Source of the DNA: Plantago major
Taxonomy: Eukaryota > Streptophyta > Magnoliopsida > Lamiales > Plantaginaceae
Assembly (NCBI GenBank): GCA_026545765.1
Contig: CM048841.1
Span: 94,073,352-94,137,351 of the forward strand
Length of the DNA: 64,000 bases
Direction: 5' to 3'
The translations under genes and the position numbers were made by a program. The first letter of the stretch is position 1, and each line of letters starts with the position of its first letter. Positions 1 to 11,839 of the stretch are shown here, in pieces. The notes below the pieces were generated by a model. That model searched no databases, had not been told where the DNA came from, and saw nothing but the letters and a program-made list of their open reading frames with translations.

Positions 1-1015
1 GGCTCTATTTGTCCGAGTTGAGAAACGAAGGGGCATAGATCAATTTGTGTACATTTAATTGGTTTTGTTAGAGGCACAAATCAAACTGAATTTGCTCATG
101 GCATCGATTGGGATATTCCTGCTGTGGTATCGTTCTGAAATAATTTATGTAGAAGACACCGCATCAATTGGAACCGATTGGGTATAATTGTTGAGAACCG
201 ATTAGCTGTAGCAGCTCCGATGGAAGCTGCCATACAGAGCTGTAGCAGCTCCGATTTGGAGCTGCAATTTAGAAGAATGAGAAAGAACAAGAAAGAGGAA
301 GAAATTTACCGGAGAAGAAGAAGAGAAGGAAGTTGAGAAGATGGAGGAAGAAGTATGTTACTGTTGGAGAAGAAGTATGTTTGGGAAACAACCAAATTAA
401 GCTGGTCAACGGATTTGGACTAAACTGTAATTGTTCGACTAAGTAGCACGAATATGAGAAACGTCGTTCTAAATTGATAGTCCTATGTAATTATCCCTTT
501 AAAATTTTAATAAATAAAAAATATAAACTGATGGAACTAAATGTTTGAAACATGGAATTGTCATAACTTAAAGTATAATTTTCGGATTTTTATTGGACAA
601 GATGATGAATTAAAATTACAGAATACCAAACCGGATACATATGAATACTAGAAAACAGGAAAACTTCACACCATTCTTTTCTAGACTAGTACATGAACAA
701 ATTGATCAATCAAGATTGTAACTTGTTCCTTGCAAAAAATTCAGACCAGATAATTGATTCAGTTCCATCTTATGGCTTAAGCCATGAAAGGACAGCCTGA
801 TGCAGCAGATCCACTGGGAGGATTCTTGTCAACAATTAGGCCTGATAGCAATTCACCACGATCACAGAAATGCTCCACCCTCACAACCTTGCTGTCAAAT
901 GTGTCCCCATCCAACTGTGTACCAAAACGATTTACGATATCATAAATCCGGTTTAGGAAATAATTTTACGACTGCATATATTTAAAAAGATATCAAAGGA
1001 TCAATCTTTTGGCAG
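1..1015. other. Intergenic, no gene recognised
   Basis: This stretch is AT-rich. Open frames are short and unsupported, including one on the minus strand at 96-290. No splice-linked coding series, RNA gene or clear transposon end was seen. The last few hundred bases are probably the 3' flank of the minus-strand pathogen-related gene that ends at 1016. Confidence 0.5.
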
Positions 1016-1752
1016 TTATACCTCGAAAATTGACATTCCGAAGAATTCAATCAGGTCCCCAGTGGGAGCCTGGCCTTTGAAAGGCGCCTCCATGTAGCCC
1101 CAGTGCCTAAACTTCAAGGCTATCACGGGCGGACCAGAGAAAACCTCGAGTATTTCAAAAGCGAATCCACGAGCGAATGTGTCCTTGAAAGCAGTTTGGG
1201 ATGATGCATAACTCTCCTGGTCCGGGTCGTAGTACCTCAAGTATGGAGGCAGGGAAGTGTGGAGGAACAAATTGTAGCTTCCTCCGATTTCCCCAACTTC
1301 CGTCAATGTGAACTTCTTTGTGCCTATAAATGTAACCATTTAACTATTTATATGTTGAACTGTATAATACATTTATGCACGTGGCAAGTACTAAAACGTA
1401 CCGTTCATGCTAATAGTCATTTTAGCCGTATCAGCTGTTCCAAAGTCCGAGGGACGGAACTTGTGAACCAGTTCCATTTCCCATGTTTTCACAAGCCTCT
1501 GCACTTTCTCTTCAAGTGATCCAACTTCCCAAACCTGCTCATACATTATAGTATATACTGAAAATAAGCATGAAGAAGGTACGAAACTAACGGAAACAAA
1601 TAGAAGAGGAAACTAGTGCATACATTGGTTCGTCCTTCCTCGAAGAGCTTGTTAACGACGTCGTAATTCGGGGGTTCATCGTTGGTCCAGAAATCTTTCC
1701 TCTGGAGCTCTTCTTCACTCATGAGGTCTCTGTAGGGATCGGTACTTGCCAT
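1016..1752 (-). CDS. Pathogen-related protein (SnoaL-like fold)
   Basis: Three exons on the minus strand: 1752-1624, 1534-1402 and 1323-1016, 189 codons plus stop. All introns are GT-AG. Visible landmarks are PPNYDVVNKLFEEGRT near the start, KTWEMELVHK in exon 2, and LPPYLRYYDPDQES and FKFRHWGYMEAPFKG-like segments in exon 3 (here LKFRHWGYMEAPFKG). These match the plant pathogen-related protein family first known from barley, which has a SnoaL/NTF2-like fold and is induced by pathogens. Length matches the family. There is no signal peptide, so a cytosolic location is expected. The biochemical function of the family is unsettled; a small-ligand-binding role is inferred from the fold. A TATA box lies about 72 bases upstream of the ATG. 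The ATG choice follows the conserved N-terminus. Confidence 0.9.
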
Positions 1753-1823
1753 TCTTGACTGTGTATGTATTGAATTGCTAAGAGTATGCTGAAGTGTTAT
1801 GTAATAAAGTTCATTTGTATTGC

Positions 1824-1831
1824 CTTTTATA
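1824..1831 (-). promoter_or_regulatory. TATA box of the pathogen-related gene
   Basis: TATAAAAG on the minus strand, 72 bases upstream of the ATG at 1752. This spacing allows a 5' UTR of about 40 bases. Confidence 0.6.
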
Positions 1832-3558
1832 GAGTATAATTGATGTTATAATATGTATCAACTTGTTAACTTTCACATGATCAAAATACTATTCAACAAT
1901 TCTTTTCAATTGAAAATTCTCTGTACCAAGCCCATTTGCTTAATCTTTGTATATATCTTGTCCTTTTATGATTATTTGTTAGCAGCCATTAGAGAGTGGT
2001 GAGCACACGACTGTTAGGTGTCTGAAAATCCATGCAATTGCAAAACATTCGAGTAACTCTCCTAGAAGACGATATTAGAAGACGATATTAAGAAGAGAGG
2101 TCAAAACGTTGACGGATATAAGGAGCTTTATTTAGAAGCTTCTGGTGTTTTACTTAAGATTATTGATCGAATTTTCTTCTATATTACGGATTACTAAGTA
2201 TTACACATAAAAACGGTGACAATTGTATTTTTTTTGACTTTGTAGTTAAATACGTGACGCAATCTTTAAAATTTTAGAAACCACAAATTTTGTGTTATGA
2301 CTCAGACTACTCAATTTCAGGTCAGGGTATCCATTATACAGAAATTTTGGATTCCATTTGTCAAACCTGAAGAAAGTAAGACTACACAAGTCAAGATAGG
2401 AACTTGGTTAATTGAGTATTGAATTTCTTTTTCATCATCTATAAAAAAATAAATATTAAGATTATCTCGACTCTTGAGGGCCTGATGCAAGTGGCATAGT
2501 TAATCTACAAATGGGTCCGCCATATATAAAAGTACTACTTCCTTTCATCCGTAAAATCAGTATTCTTTCGTTTGGCTTTTTTGATTACTGTTTTCGATTT
2601 TATTCGAATAATCTTGAACGGTAAATGTAAAATATTAAATTAAATTATATTATTATACTTTAAGGACTAAAGTTTCATAATATAATTTAATTGAACATTT
2701 TACATTCATTCTTAAGATTAATTGTAATCAGTTATCTGTTATTATTTGGAAAAATCGAAAGTGTACTTTTTAGACGAGAATTACTATAACTCGAAGTAGG
2801 ACAATAATAAAGTAATTAGCATCGTTCGAAGCTCGAAAAGAACACAAATAATAAACCCAAGCCAAAACTACCCACCCTTTTAAGGGTAGGTGGTAATTAT
2901 TTTATTATTATTTTTTTTTTATATAAGAGTATATGCCCTGTTAAGAGAGAAAGGTTCAGACTGAGGATACATTTTCTAGGGGAGGAGGGTCCAAAGAAAA
3001 AGGGAAAATGGGGCGGGGGGCACAAAAGAACTGCAATAGAGGGGAAAAAAATCTTTTGAATTTGGCAAAAACTTTAAAATATATGCAAAATGTACAAAAA
3101 TTAGATTCCCTAAATCAGTATAGTCCACTAAATATATAGGGTCATGCTCACATGCCAAGATGATTGATATGCATTTTCATTAACAATCTCGAGTTTGATT
3201 AAAACTCAAATTAAATGAGCCAAACTCGAGTCTATTTATCGTGACTCAAACTCAAAAAATAAGCTCGTTTTGTTAATGGGCAAGCCAAGTTCATATTCGT
3301 TACAGCTCGATCCAAGCTCGAGTGATCGCTTGGGTCGAAAAACAGCACTGGGTAGGAGAACACATACAAAACTATTGGATTAGGCCCAAAGCTTTCCAAT
3401 GTTCTTCCAAAACTATTGTGCGAAATCCAAGTTTAGTTGAAATGAGAAATAGTCCAATTATCGGAGCCCAAGAAGCAACAATTCCACATTGGAGCATCGT
3501 CTTCTTCCAGAAAACACTTCTCCTTCCTACAAGTGCAGTTACAGTAGTGCCGCAAAAA
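1832..3558. other. Intergenic spacer between divergent genes
   Basis: This is the shared upstream region of the pathogen-related gene (-) and the RimP-like gene (+). It contains T-runs near 2905-2920 and a patch rich in CTCGAG/AAACTC words at about 3190-3325. An open frame on the plus strand reaches back to 3322, in frame with the RimP-like start, but it reads like untranslated leader. No other gene is visible. Confidence 0.5.
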
Positions 3559-6322
3559 ATGAACGTAATCACCAGCTCAACAACTTCCCATCACCACCCG
3601 TTGTACAGTCCTTCAGTAGCTCAATCTCTAACAAGAGCAGTAACTCAATTCAACTCTTGTTACTTCCCATTTTATCCCCGCCAATTGCTCAAAATTCCAC
3701 AACTTTCCTTGCTCGCCTCTGCAAAGAAGAGGAATTCATTGCCCGACCCAATTTCAGAGCCTCCAGTAATGGAAGGCGACGAAGAAATTGAAGATGGTCT
3801 TTTCCTCGACGATTTTGATGACGACGATGGTACTATTACTATAAATTATTGCATCTTTTTACATTTCCTTGCCATAAAAATTGCATCTTTTTACTGAAGG
3901 GAGTATATATTGGAGTATTAATATAAATGACTAGATTCCACACTAAATGGAATTATATCATGGTATCAGAGCCTCTTGCTCACGCCCAAAGTTCGAATCT
4001 CCATGGAGACAATCTCCGCCCCATATTAAATTTCCACTCGAATGGATCGGCCACGAGTGCGGGAGTATTGGAGTATTAAGATTCCACACATCGAACTTGT
4101 ACAAGTTCGAGCTTGGAATTCTATCAGTATAGATATGGTAGAAAGATTATGAATTCAATAGTTCAGAAGATACTTGATTTTGCATTTATGTGGTCTATGG
4201 AATGTTATATTAATGGAGTTCATGCTTGTGGGCTTGATTCAGCTTATTTTCGAAATGAAACTGTTACGCTAGCTGCTAGCTTGATTAAGCTTATTTTTAT
4301 AAAGCTAGTTGATTTGTTTTTACCAGCTACCCAATCGGCTAATTAATTTACTGAACACTTTATAAAATTCAACTAGCTTATAGCTATCCAATCAGCCACA
4401 TTGATTTTTCTTGGATATTCTGGTTCTGGCATTTCGAAGGTTCAACGTACTAAAAATTATTTTTTGTTGGTGGAATAACTCATTGCAGCTCAGTGCTATC
4501 TTTTACTATTGATGGTATTAATCAAGGTGCAATTAAGTGACTGTAATATCATACATAGTGAAGAAGTTGCATTTAAGGCTGATTAGCACCTTCTGGCTAA
4601 CTCCTTCACTTTATCCCCTGGCTCAATTCTGTTCATTTCTATTGTGAGGTGATGGGGTTATGAATAGATCATTCATCAATGCTGTGTTTGTCTTGTGACT
4701 CAATAGACAGTGATCAGAGATGAAAACCTTTTTTAATTTTTAAGCAGAGATACTGATGGATGATGACGATGACTTTGATGATGAATATTTCGAAGAAGAG
4801 GCTGAACCCTCGGTAAGTGCTTTAGTAATGTCTCTATGGTTACTTGCATGTGCGCATACCTTACCTTTTGAACGGAATTATGTTGCGGTACCAACGCACT
4901 GAGTTTACAGTAGATAAGTGTTTCGTTTTCTGTTTCCCTTCCCATGTAGGCAGGGGATGGAGCTGGAGGTGGTGGAGTCTCTCTTGCTGGGACAGCGTGG
5001 GACAAAAAAGCTTTGGAAATTGCTGAAGAAGTAGCTCTTAAATTTGATGGAGAGCTGGGTATCTATGCTTTTAAAACGCTGCAAAATGCTACCATTCAAG
5101 TTCGTATTGAGAGGCTTACAAATAAGTAAGTAAATTTTCCCCGTACAATTTATGTCAATCATGTTCAGTTATTAAAAATTGAAAATTGCTGATGTAAAAC
5201 TATGGATGTTTTTCCCCAAGTTTCTCAGTAAGAGGTTTGGCCAATTATCTTCTTATATTGATGTATGAAAGATTTGTTTTATTGGCTCAATGCATTAAAA
5301 GATGGTGTGTTAGCTCAGTAATGATTACCAGATATTCGAACTAGAATGATGAAAGTCTTCCATGTATTTATGTTTGTCATGCGAACTCTTTCTCAAAAAA
5401 TTGTGTGCTTTTTATTGAAAATTCTGCTAGTTTTCAGCTAGACCATGTTAATGGGTCCATTTTCTTGTTTCTCCACGGTTTACACTGCAAGTTATTCAAA
5501 ACTTTCCAATCTGCAGTTTATTGCAAGTTAGGATTTCTTTTGAGTAACACAATTCCGTTTGAGCATTTTTCTATTGGTTGTTGAGCGATATACCTGTATC
5601 TTGATTTATTTTATTTTTTTGGATAAAATTATACAGATCTGGTTCTCCCAATATGACGGATATTGAAGAGTTCTCAAGAAAATATAGGGAACAGCTTGAT
5701 GAGGCTGAGGCTACTGGTTCAATTCCTGGGAATGTAGCTCTAGAGGTCATTTATCTTTTCTCGCTTCCACTGGTGTAAAATCACCAGCCAAGATTAGCTT
5801 AAATTATAATTTCTTAACTACTTAAATGGTGCTGACTTATGCAGACATCTTCTGATTGTTTTCATTTCATGTTATCTTGTTCAATTACAATTATGAACCA
5901 TATTTTATTTTATTAATTTCTTTTCAAAATCTGGAATGGAGTTTGAGTTATGCTCTTTATGTCTTTATATAATATTCCAAGTATGTCAGAGTTGCTTGTT
6001 ATCTCCCTTTCAGGTTTCTTCACCTGGCGTGGAGAGAATTTTGCGGATACCACAAGATCTTGACAGGTTCAAGGAGCGTAACATGTATGTAAAATACGTC
6101 ATTGAAGTAGCGGAGACTGGTTCACTATCCGAGTACGATGGAGTCTTTAGACTTATATCGTTTGATGAAGAAGCTAGCTTTTGCACCTGGGGACTGGCGG
6201 ACGTAAGGATAAACAGAGAAAAAGCAGGTAAGGGAAGGCCACTTAACAAAAAACAGAGAGAATGGCGGTTAGATACACCCTTTGATTCTCTACGATTAGT
6301 TCGTATTCATTCCGAGGCATAA
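3559..6322 (+). CDS. Plastid RimP-like ribosome maturation factor (UPF0090/DUF150)
   Basis: Five exons: 3559-3829, 4748-4812, 4950-5125, 5637-5745 and 6014-6322, giving 309 codons. The first ~60 residues are rich in Ser/Thr/His and poor in acidic residues, as in a chloroplast transit peptide. Two short acidic runs follow (DDFDDDDG and DDDDDFDDEYFEEE). The RimP N domain spans about residues 115-225 and contains the family signature SSPGVERILR near residue 209. The C-terminal SH3-like domain ends in RLVRIHSEA. Bacterial RimP acts in 30S subunit maturation, so by homology this protein should act on the plastid small subunit. The ATG at 3559 was chosen over the upstream in-frame ATGs at 3322 and 3442 because it begins the transit-like segment. 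Intron 1 holds a miniature LTR element. Confidence 0.88.
3895..4126 (+). mobile_element. Miniature LTR retroelement (TRIM/SMART-like), in RimP-like intron 1
   Basis: Two related direct repeats flank a very short interior. The first is 3895-3960 (starts TG, ends CA) and the second is 4058-4126 (starts TG, ends CA). They share GGAGTATTAA, GATTCCACAC and GGAATT...TATCA. Immediately after the first repeat, at 3961, lies TGGTATCAGAGCC, the standard primer-binding site complementary to the 3' end of plant initiator methionine tRNA. No coding capacity. No clear target-site duplication, so the copy is old or has drifted at its edges. Confidence 0.55.
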
Positions 6323-6513
6323 GTTTTTCTGCATATGGGTTTCCTTCTGTTACCTAAAAAATGTACATTACATATTCAATATAAATGATTCCATCTTTCT
6401 CTCTAGTAATGAGAAAGTAAAAGATTGGGAGCCAAGTTGTTCGCATTGGAAATTTTGAATTCAATGTGTGTTTCGGCTCTCCGCTCTCTATTGTGGCTAC
6501 CACAGTTTTGTAT

Positions 6514-6597
6514 ATAGTGCAATACGTTGTAGTGCCTCATGATGATTCAATGTGAAGTGTTGCACTATACAACACATCGTGAGACAGTACAACATGT
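6514..6597. repeat. Imperfect nested inverted repeat 3' of the RimP-like gene
   Basis: TATAGTGCAATAC pairs with GTGTTGCACTATA with one mismatch. A second pair, CGTTGTAGTGCCTCATGATG and CATCGTGAGACAGTACAACATG, is interleaved. It lies about 190 bases past the stop codon. It could fold as RNA or be the ends of a decayed MITE. Confidence 0.35.
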
Positions 6598-7171
6598 AAC
6601 ATAGACTAAACCTCTATCGATAAGTTCACTTCCTTATTCTGATATAAGAGCATATGCTTTAGCTTTCATGATTGCATTCATGGCTTTTGTTCAAACCAGA
6701 AATAAGAAATACAGGTCCCTTTGTAGTTCTTCTTTTCAGATTCTTGGCCCATTATCAGGCTTTCTTTTAGGCGCCTAATCTTTTTGATTGTTTATAGACT
6801 TCACTTGATAGTGTTTCTTCAAAATGTACTAGTGGTTCAGGAATGTATAAATTACATGCTTTTTAAATGGATAATGTGAGAGTAATCTTGACAGGTCATA
6901 TTTGCAGCCATAATCATTAGAGACACACTCTTCTCATACTTTTGCTTTCATGAAAAGTTTGTCACGTGAATTCATTCATAATTTAGAATAAGTTCAGAAA
7001 ATTATTTACTAACATAAGTATATCATTAATTCATCTAGTGGAAAAGTGGAATTTGTAAAAGTATTGTATGAATGATACATAGAGGTTTACGTAATAATTT
7101 TTCGGATAAGTTCATGTTATATGCATCCACTAGACAAAAACATATAGGACCTGTAGATTCAATATTTTTGT

Positions 7172-7864
7172 GTCTAAAGTGGCTCAGCAGTTAAGAACTC
7201 CAAACAGAATCTTGGGACTCAAAGAAGTCCCAACACGAAGTCCCACCAGGCGCTTAGGCTGCCTCAACCTTTTTTGTTTCTTTTTTTCTTTTCTTTTTCT
7301 TGTTTCTTTATTTAGATTTGTTTTTATTTTCTATTTTTGTTTTTTTTATTTCTATTCATTTTCTACTTTTATCTTTTTTATTATTTTTCATTTTTCTTGA
7401 ATATTTATATATGATAATAATTATATGTAGCAATAGAAATATATTTATACATTACTTCTAAAATTTAAAATACATATTAAAATCACACTTGTAAAATGTA
7501 GTATTTTAATTGTTGTAATTTTAATTTTCAATTTCAAGTATTGTAATTTTCAATTTTAAGTATTGTAGTTTTTTTTAAGTAATGTAATTTTTATTTTCAA
7601 GTAATGTATTTTAAAAAAAATTAATGTGATTTTGTTATAATTAATTAACTAAATTTAAAATAAAGTCAAGAATAAAGTTTAAAAGGAAATGAGAAAAGAA
7701 AATGAAATGAATAATTAAGTTTGAAAGAAATGTTAAAAGAAAATAGATTTTACCACCGTTGAAAGAGAGAATTGTGAAGAGTTGCAAAGTGAGTTGCAGT
7801 GAGTGGAATGCTGACGTGGCGGAGAGAGTGGGTTGCAGAAAGTTGCAACTGCTGAAGATGGCCT
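7172..7864. mobile_element. Probable non-autonomous DNA transposon
   Basis: The left edge (...GTGGCTCAGCAGTTAAGAACT) and the inverted right edge (...GGCCATCTTCAGCAGTTGCAACT) are related, sharing CAGCAGTT and AACT. The interior is a long T-rich tract (7265-7400) followed by A/T-rich low-complexity DNA and carries no gene. Class and target duplication could not be fixed. Confidence 0.35.
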
Positions 7865-8736
7865 AATGGCCCATTAATCTTGCCATAACATAGAATTTAC
7901 ACGTAATTTCGTAGGAAAATTACTCACTAGTATAATGAATTACACATTAATTAAATTCATAAGCCTTAAAACAGTCAGCTTTCAAGGAGATGCAAGATTT
8001 TGTAAATTGAACTTCAAGATTAATCTTAGTAGTTTCAACCGTGTGTTAATATAAATACAGGAACATTTCTTGAGTTTTGAATTGGTGAATTTTTAAATGT
8101 AGTTGTATCATATAATACATGGCCTAAAAAGTAAAAAGTCTACTTGACAGCAGTGTTGTTTGTCATTTCTATAAACCAACAGTGTAGCCGCTTAAACTCG
8201 ACCTGGTGATCCTTCCCATGAATTATCTCTGGGAAAATATTCTACAGTCTACTAGTTGAAAATACGCCACATACATTGAGATAATCGTTTTAAATTTACT
8301 CATATTTTGTCGTTTTCCAAGTGATGTGGATTATTGTGAGTTTACAGCTTACTATTTCCCGTGTATCTACGTGAACACTTATAGCTGACAGCCAAACATC
8401 AAGATTTTTTTTGAGAAACCAAACATCAAGATTAGAACAACAGGAAAAAAGCCACAAATTTTGTCATTGCTGAGCCAAAAAAGAGGGGAATTTCTTCTTT
8501 TTTTTTTGGGTTGCCTCCTGCATTTTCCACAGGTCTATCACATTTTTCATAATTCAGTAAAAAAAATAGAAAGATCACAATATTTAGCAGCTAGGCAACA
8601 AAATCCATTGAAAAAAATAGTTACCTCCTTTGCTTTTTGATTTTAAAGGATTCCAGATTTCACGTGCCCTTTATTGACACAATTTATTTCTATCAATTTT
8701 CTAAATCTTTTCCTTTTTTTTTCTACAACTTCTACC

Positions 8737-8745
8737 TATATATAA
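8737..8745 (+). promoter_or_regulatory. TATA box of the serine carboxypeptidase-like gene
   Basis: TATATATAA lies about 70 bases before the ATG at 8812, a normal plant spacing. Confidence 0.5.
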
Positions 8746-8811
8746 TCGTTACATATACCACTCCTGTTTTGTCCACTTCAACAACAACCAAGAAAACTAC
8801 TCTTGGAAATC

Positions 8812-11800
8812 ATGTCATTGTGGGCGGCATTGTTCGTGGTGGTGTTGGCAGTTCGCGGTGGTTATGGCTACCCGGACGAGGACTTAGTCGTCAAGTTGCC
8901 GGGACAACCAGACGTTAAGTTTCGGCAGTACGCAGGGTATGTTGATGTTGATATGAGTCATCAGAGGAGCTTGTTTTACTACTTTGTTGAGGCTGACACT
9001 GATCCTGATAACAAACCTCTCACTTTATGGCTCAATGGAGGTATGCATGTTTTAGTTTATATGTTAATTTTATGTTCGCTTTGAATCTTATGTTATAAAA
9101 TGTGTTGGATGACGATAATGTCAGAGTAATTTTCCTTTTATATATTAAAGAAATGATAAATCCAAAACGTTAAATTCATATGGCATTAGAATTTATACTC
9201 TGGCATTATCACCAGTCAAAAACCGGCCAGACTTTACGGATACGGTTGCAATTTAAAAACCCCAACTTTTACTTACCCTTTAAATTTATGTAGGACTGAA
9301 AAGTGGATTGTGACTTGGGAGAGAAGGAGGAAAGCATGACCTAATTTCTAACCATAACCTATGGTTAAAACCGATTTTATAACCGAACCATAATCGGTTA
9401 TCTGAGTTTGCGTTTACGATTACAGTTTTAAAAAAAAGGTTGTGGTTGTGGTGATTAACCATCCATTCCCATTGCCAGCCTTAGGTGAATGAATTGTACT
9501 TGATCTCCTTTGTGACATGTGATCCATATATATCTCCTGTTTCTGATGAAAGCTTTGTATGTTTCCTTAAACGTTTTAAATGATTCTTTTGTTGTTTGCT
9601 TTAAAATGTCACTGATATTTGTGTCCTTTGTTTTTCTTGCTAGTACCATGTCTAACTTTTTATTGGAATAAACAAACATGGGCCAGTTCAGTGTTCATAC
9701 CTGCAAACTGGAATTGAATCATAGCTAGTTCTTGAATTGTCTGAATCTTTTCAATTGCCATTAATTTGGATCATAAAACTCTGAATTTGAGCCAACTTTG
9801 ATCAGAAATGTGGAACTCAAATAAAGCATATCAATGAGAATAACAGCTTCTGTATTTTGCCGTTCTCATGAGTAGGTCCAGGTTGTTCATCAATGGGAGG
9901 AGGTGCGTTCACCGAATTAGGACCCTTCTTCCCCAAAGGCGATGGGCGTGGCCTTCGAATAAATTCAAAGTCATGGAACAAAGGTATACATGCAAGTAGC
10001 TATGGTCTGCTAAGTCTAAATTGCCTATACTACTTTATTCTCCTTACTCTTTGAATTTTCATTGGCTGGTGTAGCGTCGAATCTTCTGTTTGTTGAGTCT
10101 CCAGCCGGTGTAGGATGGTCATATTCAAATATAAGCGAAGACTACAATTCAGATGATATATCCACAGGTAAACAAGATTAGACCCTGGGTAATATACAAC
10201 AAATTCATCTACTCGGACTTGAATGACCTGAACGCTGTTTAAGCAGTCCCTTACTGCAAAAAATCGGACTTTTTGCTGAGGTGTACCATTTCTTGAATTC
10301 TTACAGCAATGGATATGCAGAATTTTCTGCTGGGATGGTTTGAGAAGTTTCCAACTTTCAAAACCAGAGATTTATTTCTAACAGGAGAAAGTTATGCTGG
10401 TAAGAAACTATATAAATGAGCCATTTAATTTCCAGTACAGGCGGATCCTGATGCTGCAAAACGATACTAATTTTTCTCCGTTTCTATACATAGGACATTA
10501 CATTCCACAACTAACCAGTTTCCTTCTCGACTACAATCAGCACTCGACAGGATTTTTGTTCAACATCAAAGGGGTTTTGGTAAGGAAACATCGCATGATG
10601 AGATGCTATAGTCTGAATGTCAATAGTTCCCAACTCTGTTCTTACAAACGTTTTGATGTTCAGATTGGCAATCCACTCCTCAAACTAGACCGGGATGTTC
10701 CAGCAGTGTACGAGTACTTCTGGTCACATGGAATGATATCTGATGAAGTCGGCCTTGCCATCATGAACGATTGCGATTTTGAGGACTACATATTTCCAAG
10801 TCCTCATAACGTGTCTCAATCATGTAACAATGCCATATCACAGGCAAATCAGATTGTTGGTAATTACATAAATAACTACGATGTTATTCTCGACGTGTGC
10901 TATCCTTCCTTGGTACAGCAAGAGCTACGTCTCAAGAAAATGGTATTGTTATCTTGTTGTCGAGTTAACACAAATTATCCGTTCAACTCAGTAAACAAAT
11001 AGCTCATCCTATCAATTTGCAGGCGACGAAGATTAGTATTGGAGTAGATGTGTGCATGAACTTCGAAAGGTCATTCTACTTTAACCTTCCTGAGGTTCAG
11101 AAGGCTCTTCATGCGAACCGGACCAATCTACCATACAAGTGGACGATGTGCAGTGAGTAAGTCAAGAAGCACCTTCACCTTTATGAACTTTTATATCATT
11201 TGAAAGGAATCATAAAAAATTCTGTCACTGTAGAAATCACTAAACTCATCCTCTTCTGTCCTGATGTTTATGATCAGCATTCTGAATTATAATGAGACAG
11301 ATGGAGACTCAGACATTACTCCGTTGCTCGCCAGGATCATACATGAAACAAATATCCCAGTTTGGATTTTCAGGTAATGCATTCATTCTTAATGCGCAAC
11401 ATATGAAACACTTGGTGTTCCCTCATGACATGAAACACACCACAATTCTGTTACTCCAGTGGAGATCAAGATTCAGTTGTACCGTTGCTTGGCTCAAGGA
11501 CACTTGTACGAGAACTAGCCCACGATCTCAAGTTAAAAGTCACAGTTCCATACGGGGCATGGTTTCATAAACAACAGGTATGTTCATAACAGAAGCCTAC
11601 ATATTCAGATTGGCGATTGCATATGTATTTACATCTTTCAGAACTGTCTTCTGAATTGATCATGACAGGTAGGAGGTTGGGTTACCGAGTATGGAAACAA
11701 GTTAACCTTCGCAACAGTTAGAGGGGCTGCTCATATGGTGCCATATACACAGCCTTCAAGAGCTCTACACTTGTTCAGTTCATTCGTTCGTGGCAAGAGA

Positions 11801-11839
11801 TTGCCAAACACAACGCGACCTTCAATCGATCATGACTGA
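8812..11839 (+). CDS. Serine carboxypeptidase-like protein (peptidase family S10)
   Basis: Ten exons: 8812-9040, 9876-9983, 10075-10167, 10307-10399, 10494-10579, 10664-10942, 11023-11156, 11278-11373, 11460-11577 and 11669-11839, 468 codons. A hydrophobic signal peptide covers about residues 1-20, so the protein is secreted or vacuolar. The catalytic set is intact: Ser172 in GESYAG, Asp in GDQDSVVP (375-377) and His434 in RGAAHMVPY. The substrate-side motifs LWLNGGPGCSS and [10 protein letters not shown] are also present. The family cleaves C-terminal residues, and some members act as acyltransferases. The sequence looks closest to the carboxypeptidase II / SCPL42-45 type, which is an inference from motif wording. 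Intron 1 (9041-9875) is long and holds an unclassified repeat patch. Confidence 0.93.
9180..9490. repeat. Repeat-like patch in SCPL intron 1
   Basis: The patch carries multiple copies of ACCGGTTA/AACCG-type words in both orientations (AACCGATT, AACCGAAC, ATCGGTTA, GGTTGTGGTTGTGG, GATTAACC). It resembles the ends of hAT-type non-autonomous elements. No clean ends or target duplication could be defined. Confidence 0.25.

Noticed and set aside
3489..3791. Ser-rich 100-codon plus-strand frame
   Set aside because: It overlaps RimP-like exon 1 in another frame; the RimP frame continues into conserved exons.
3961..4010. tRNA-like B box (GTTCGAATC) suggesting a tRNA or SINE
   Set aside because: No A box or cloverleaf; the primer-binding site and flanking LTR-like repeats explain it better.
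7170..7400. Phe-rich 76-codon frame
   Set aside because: A translation of a T-rich low-complexity tract inside a probable transposon.
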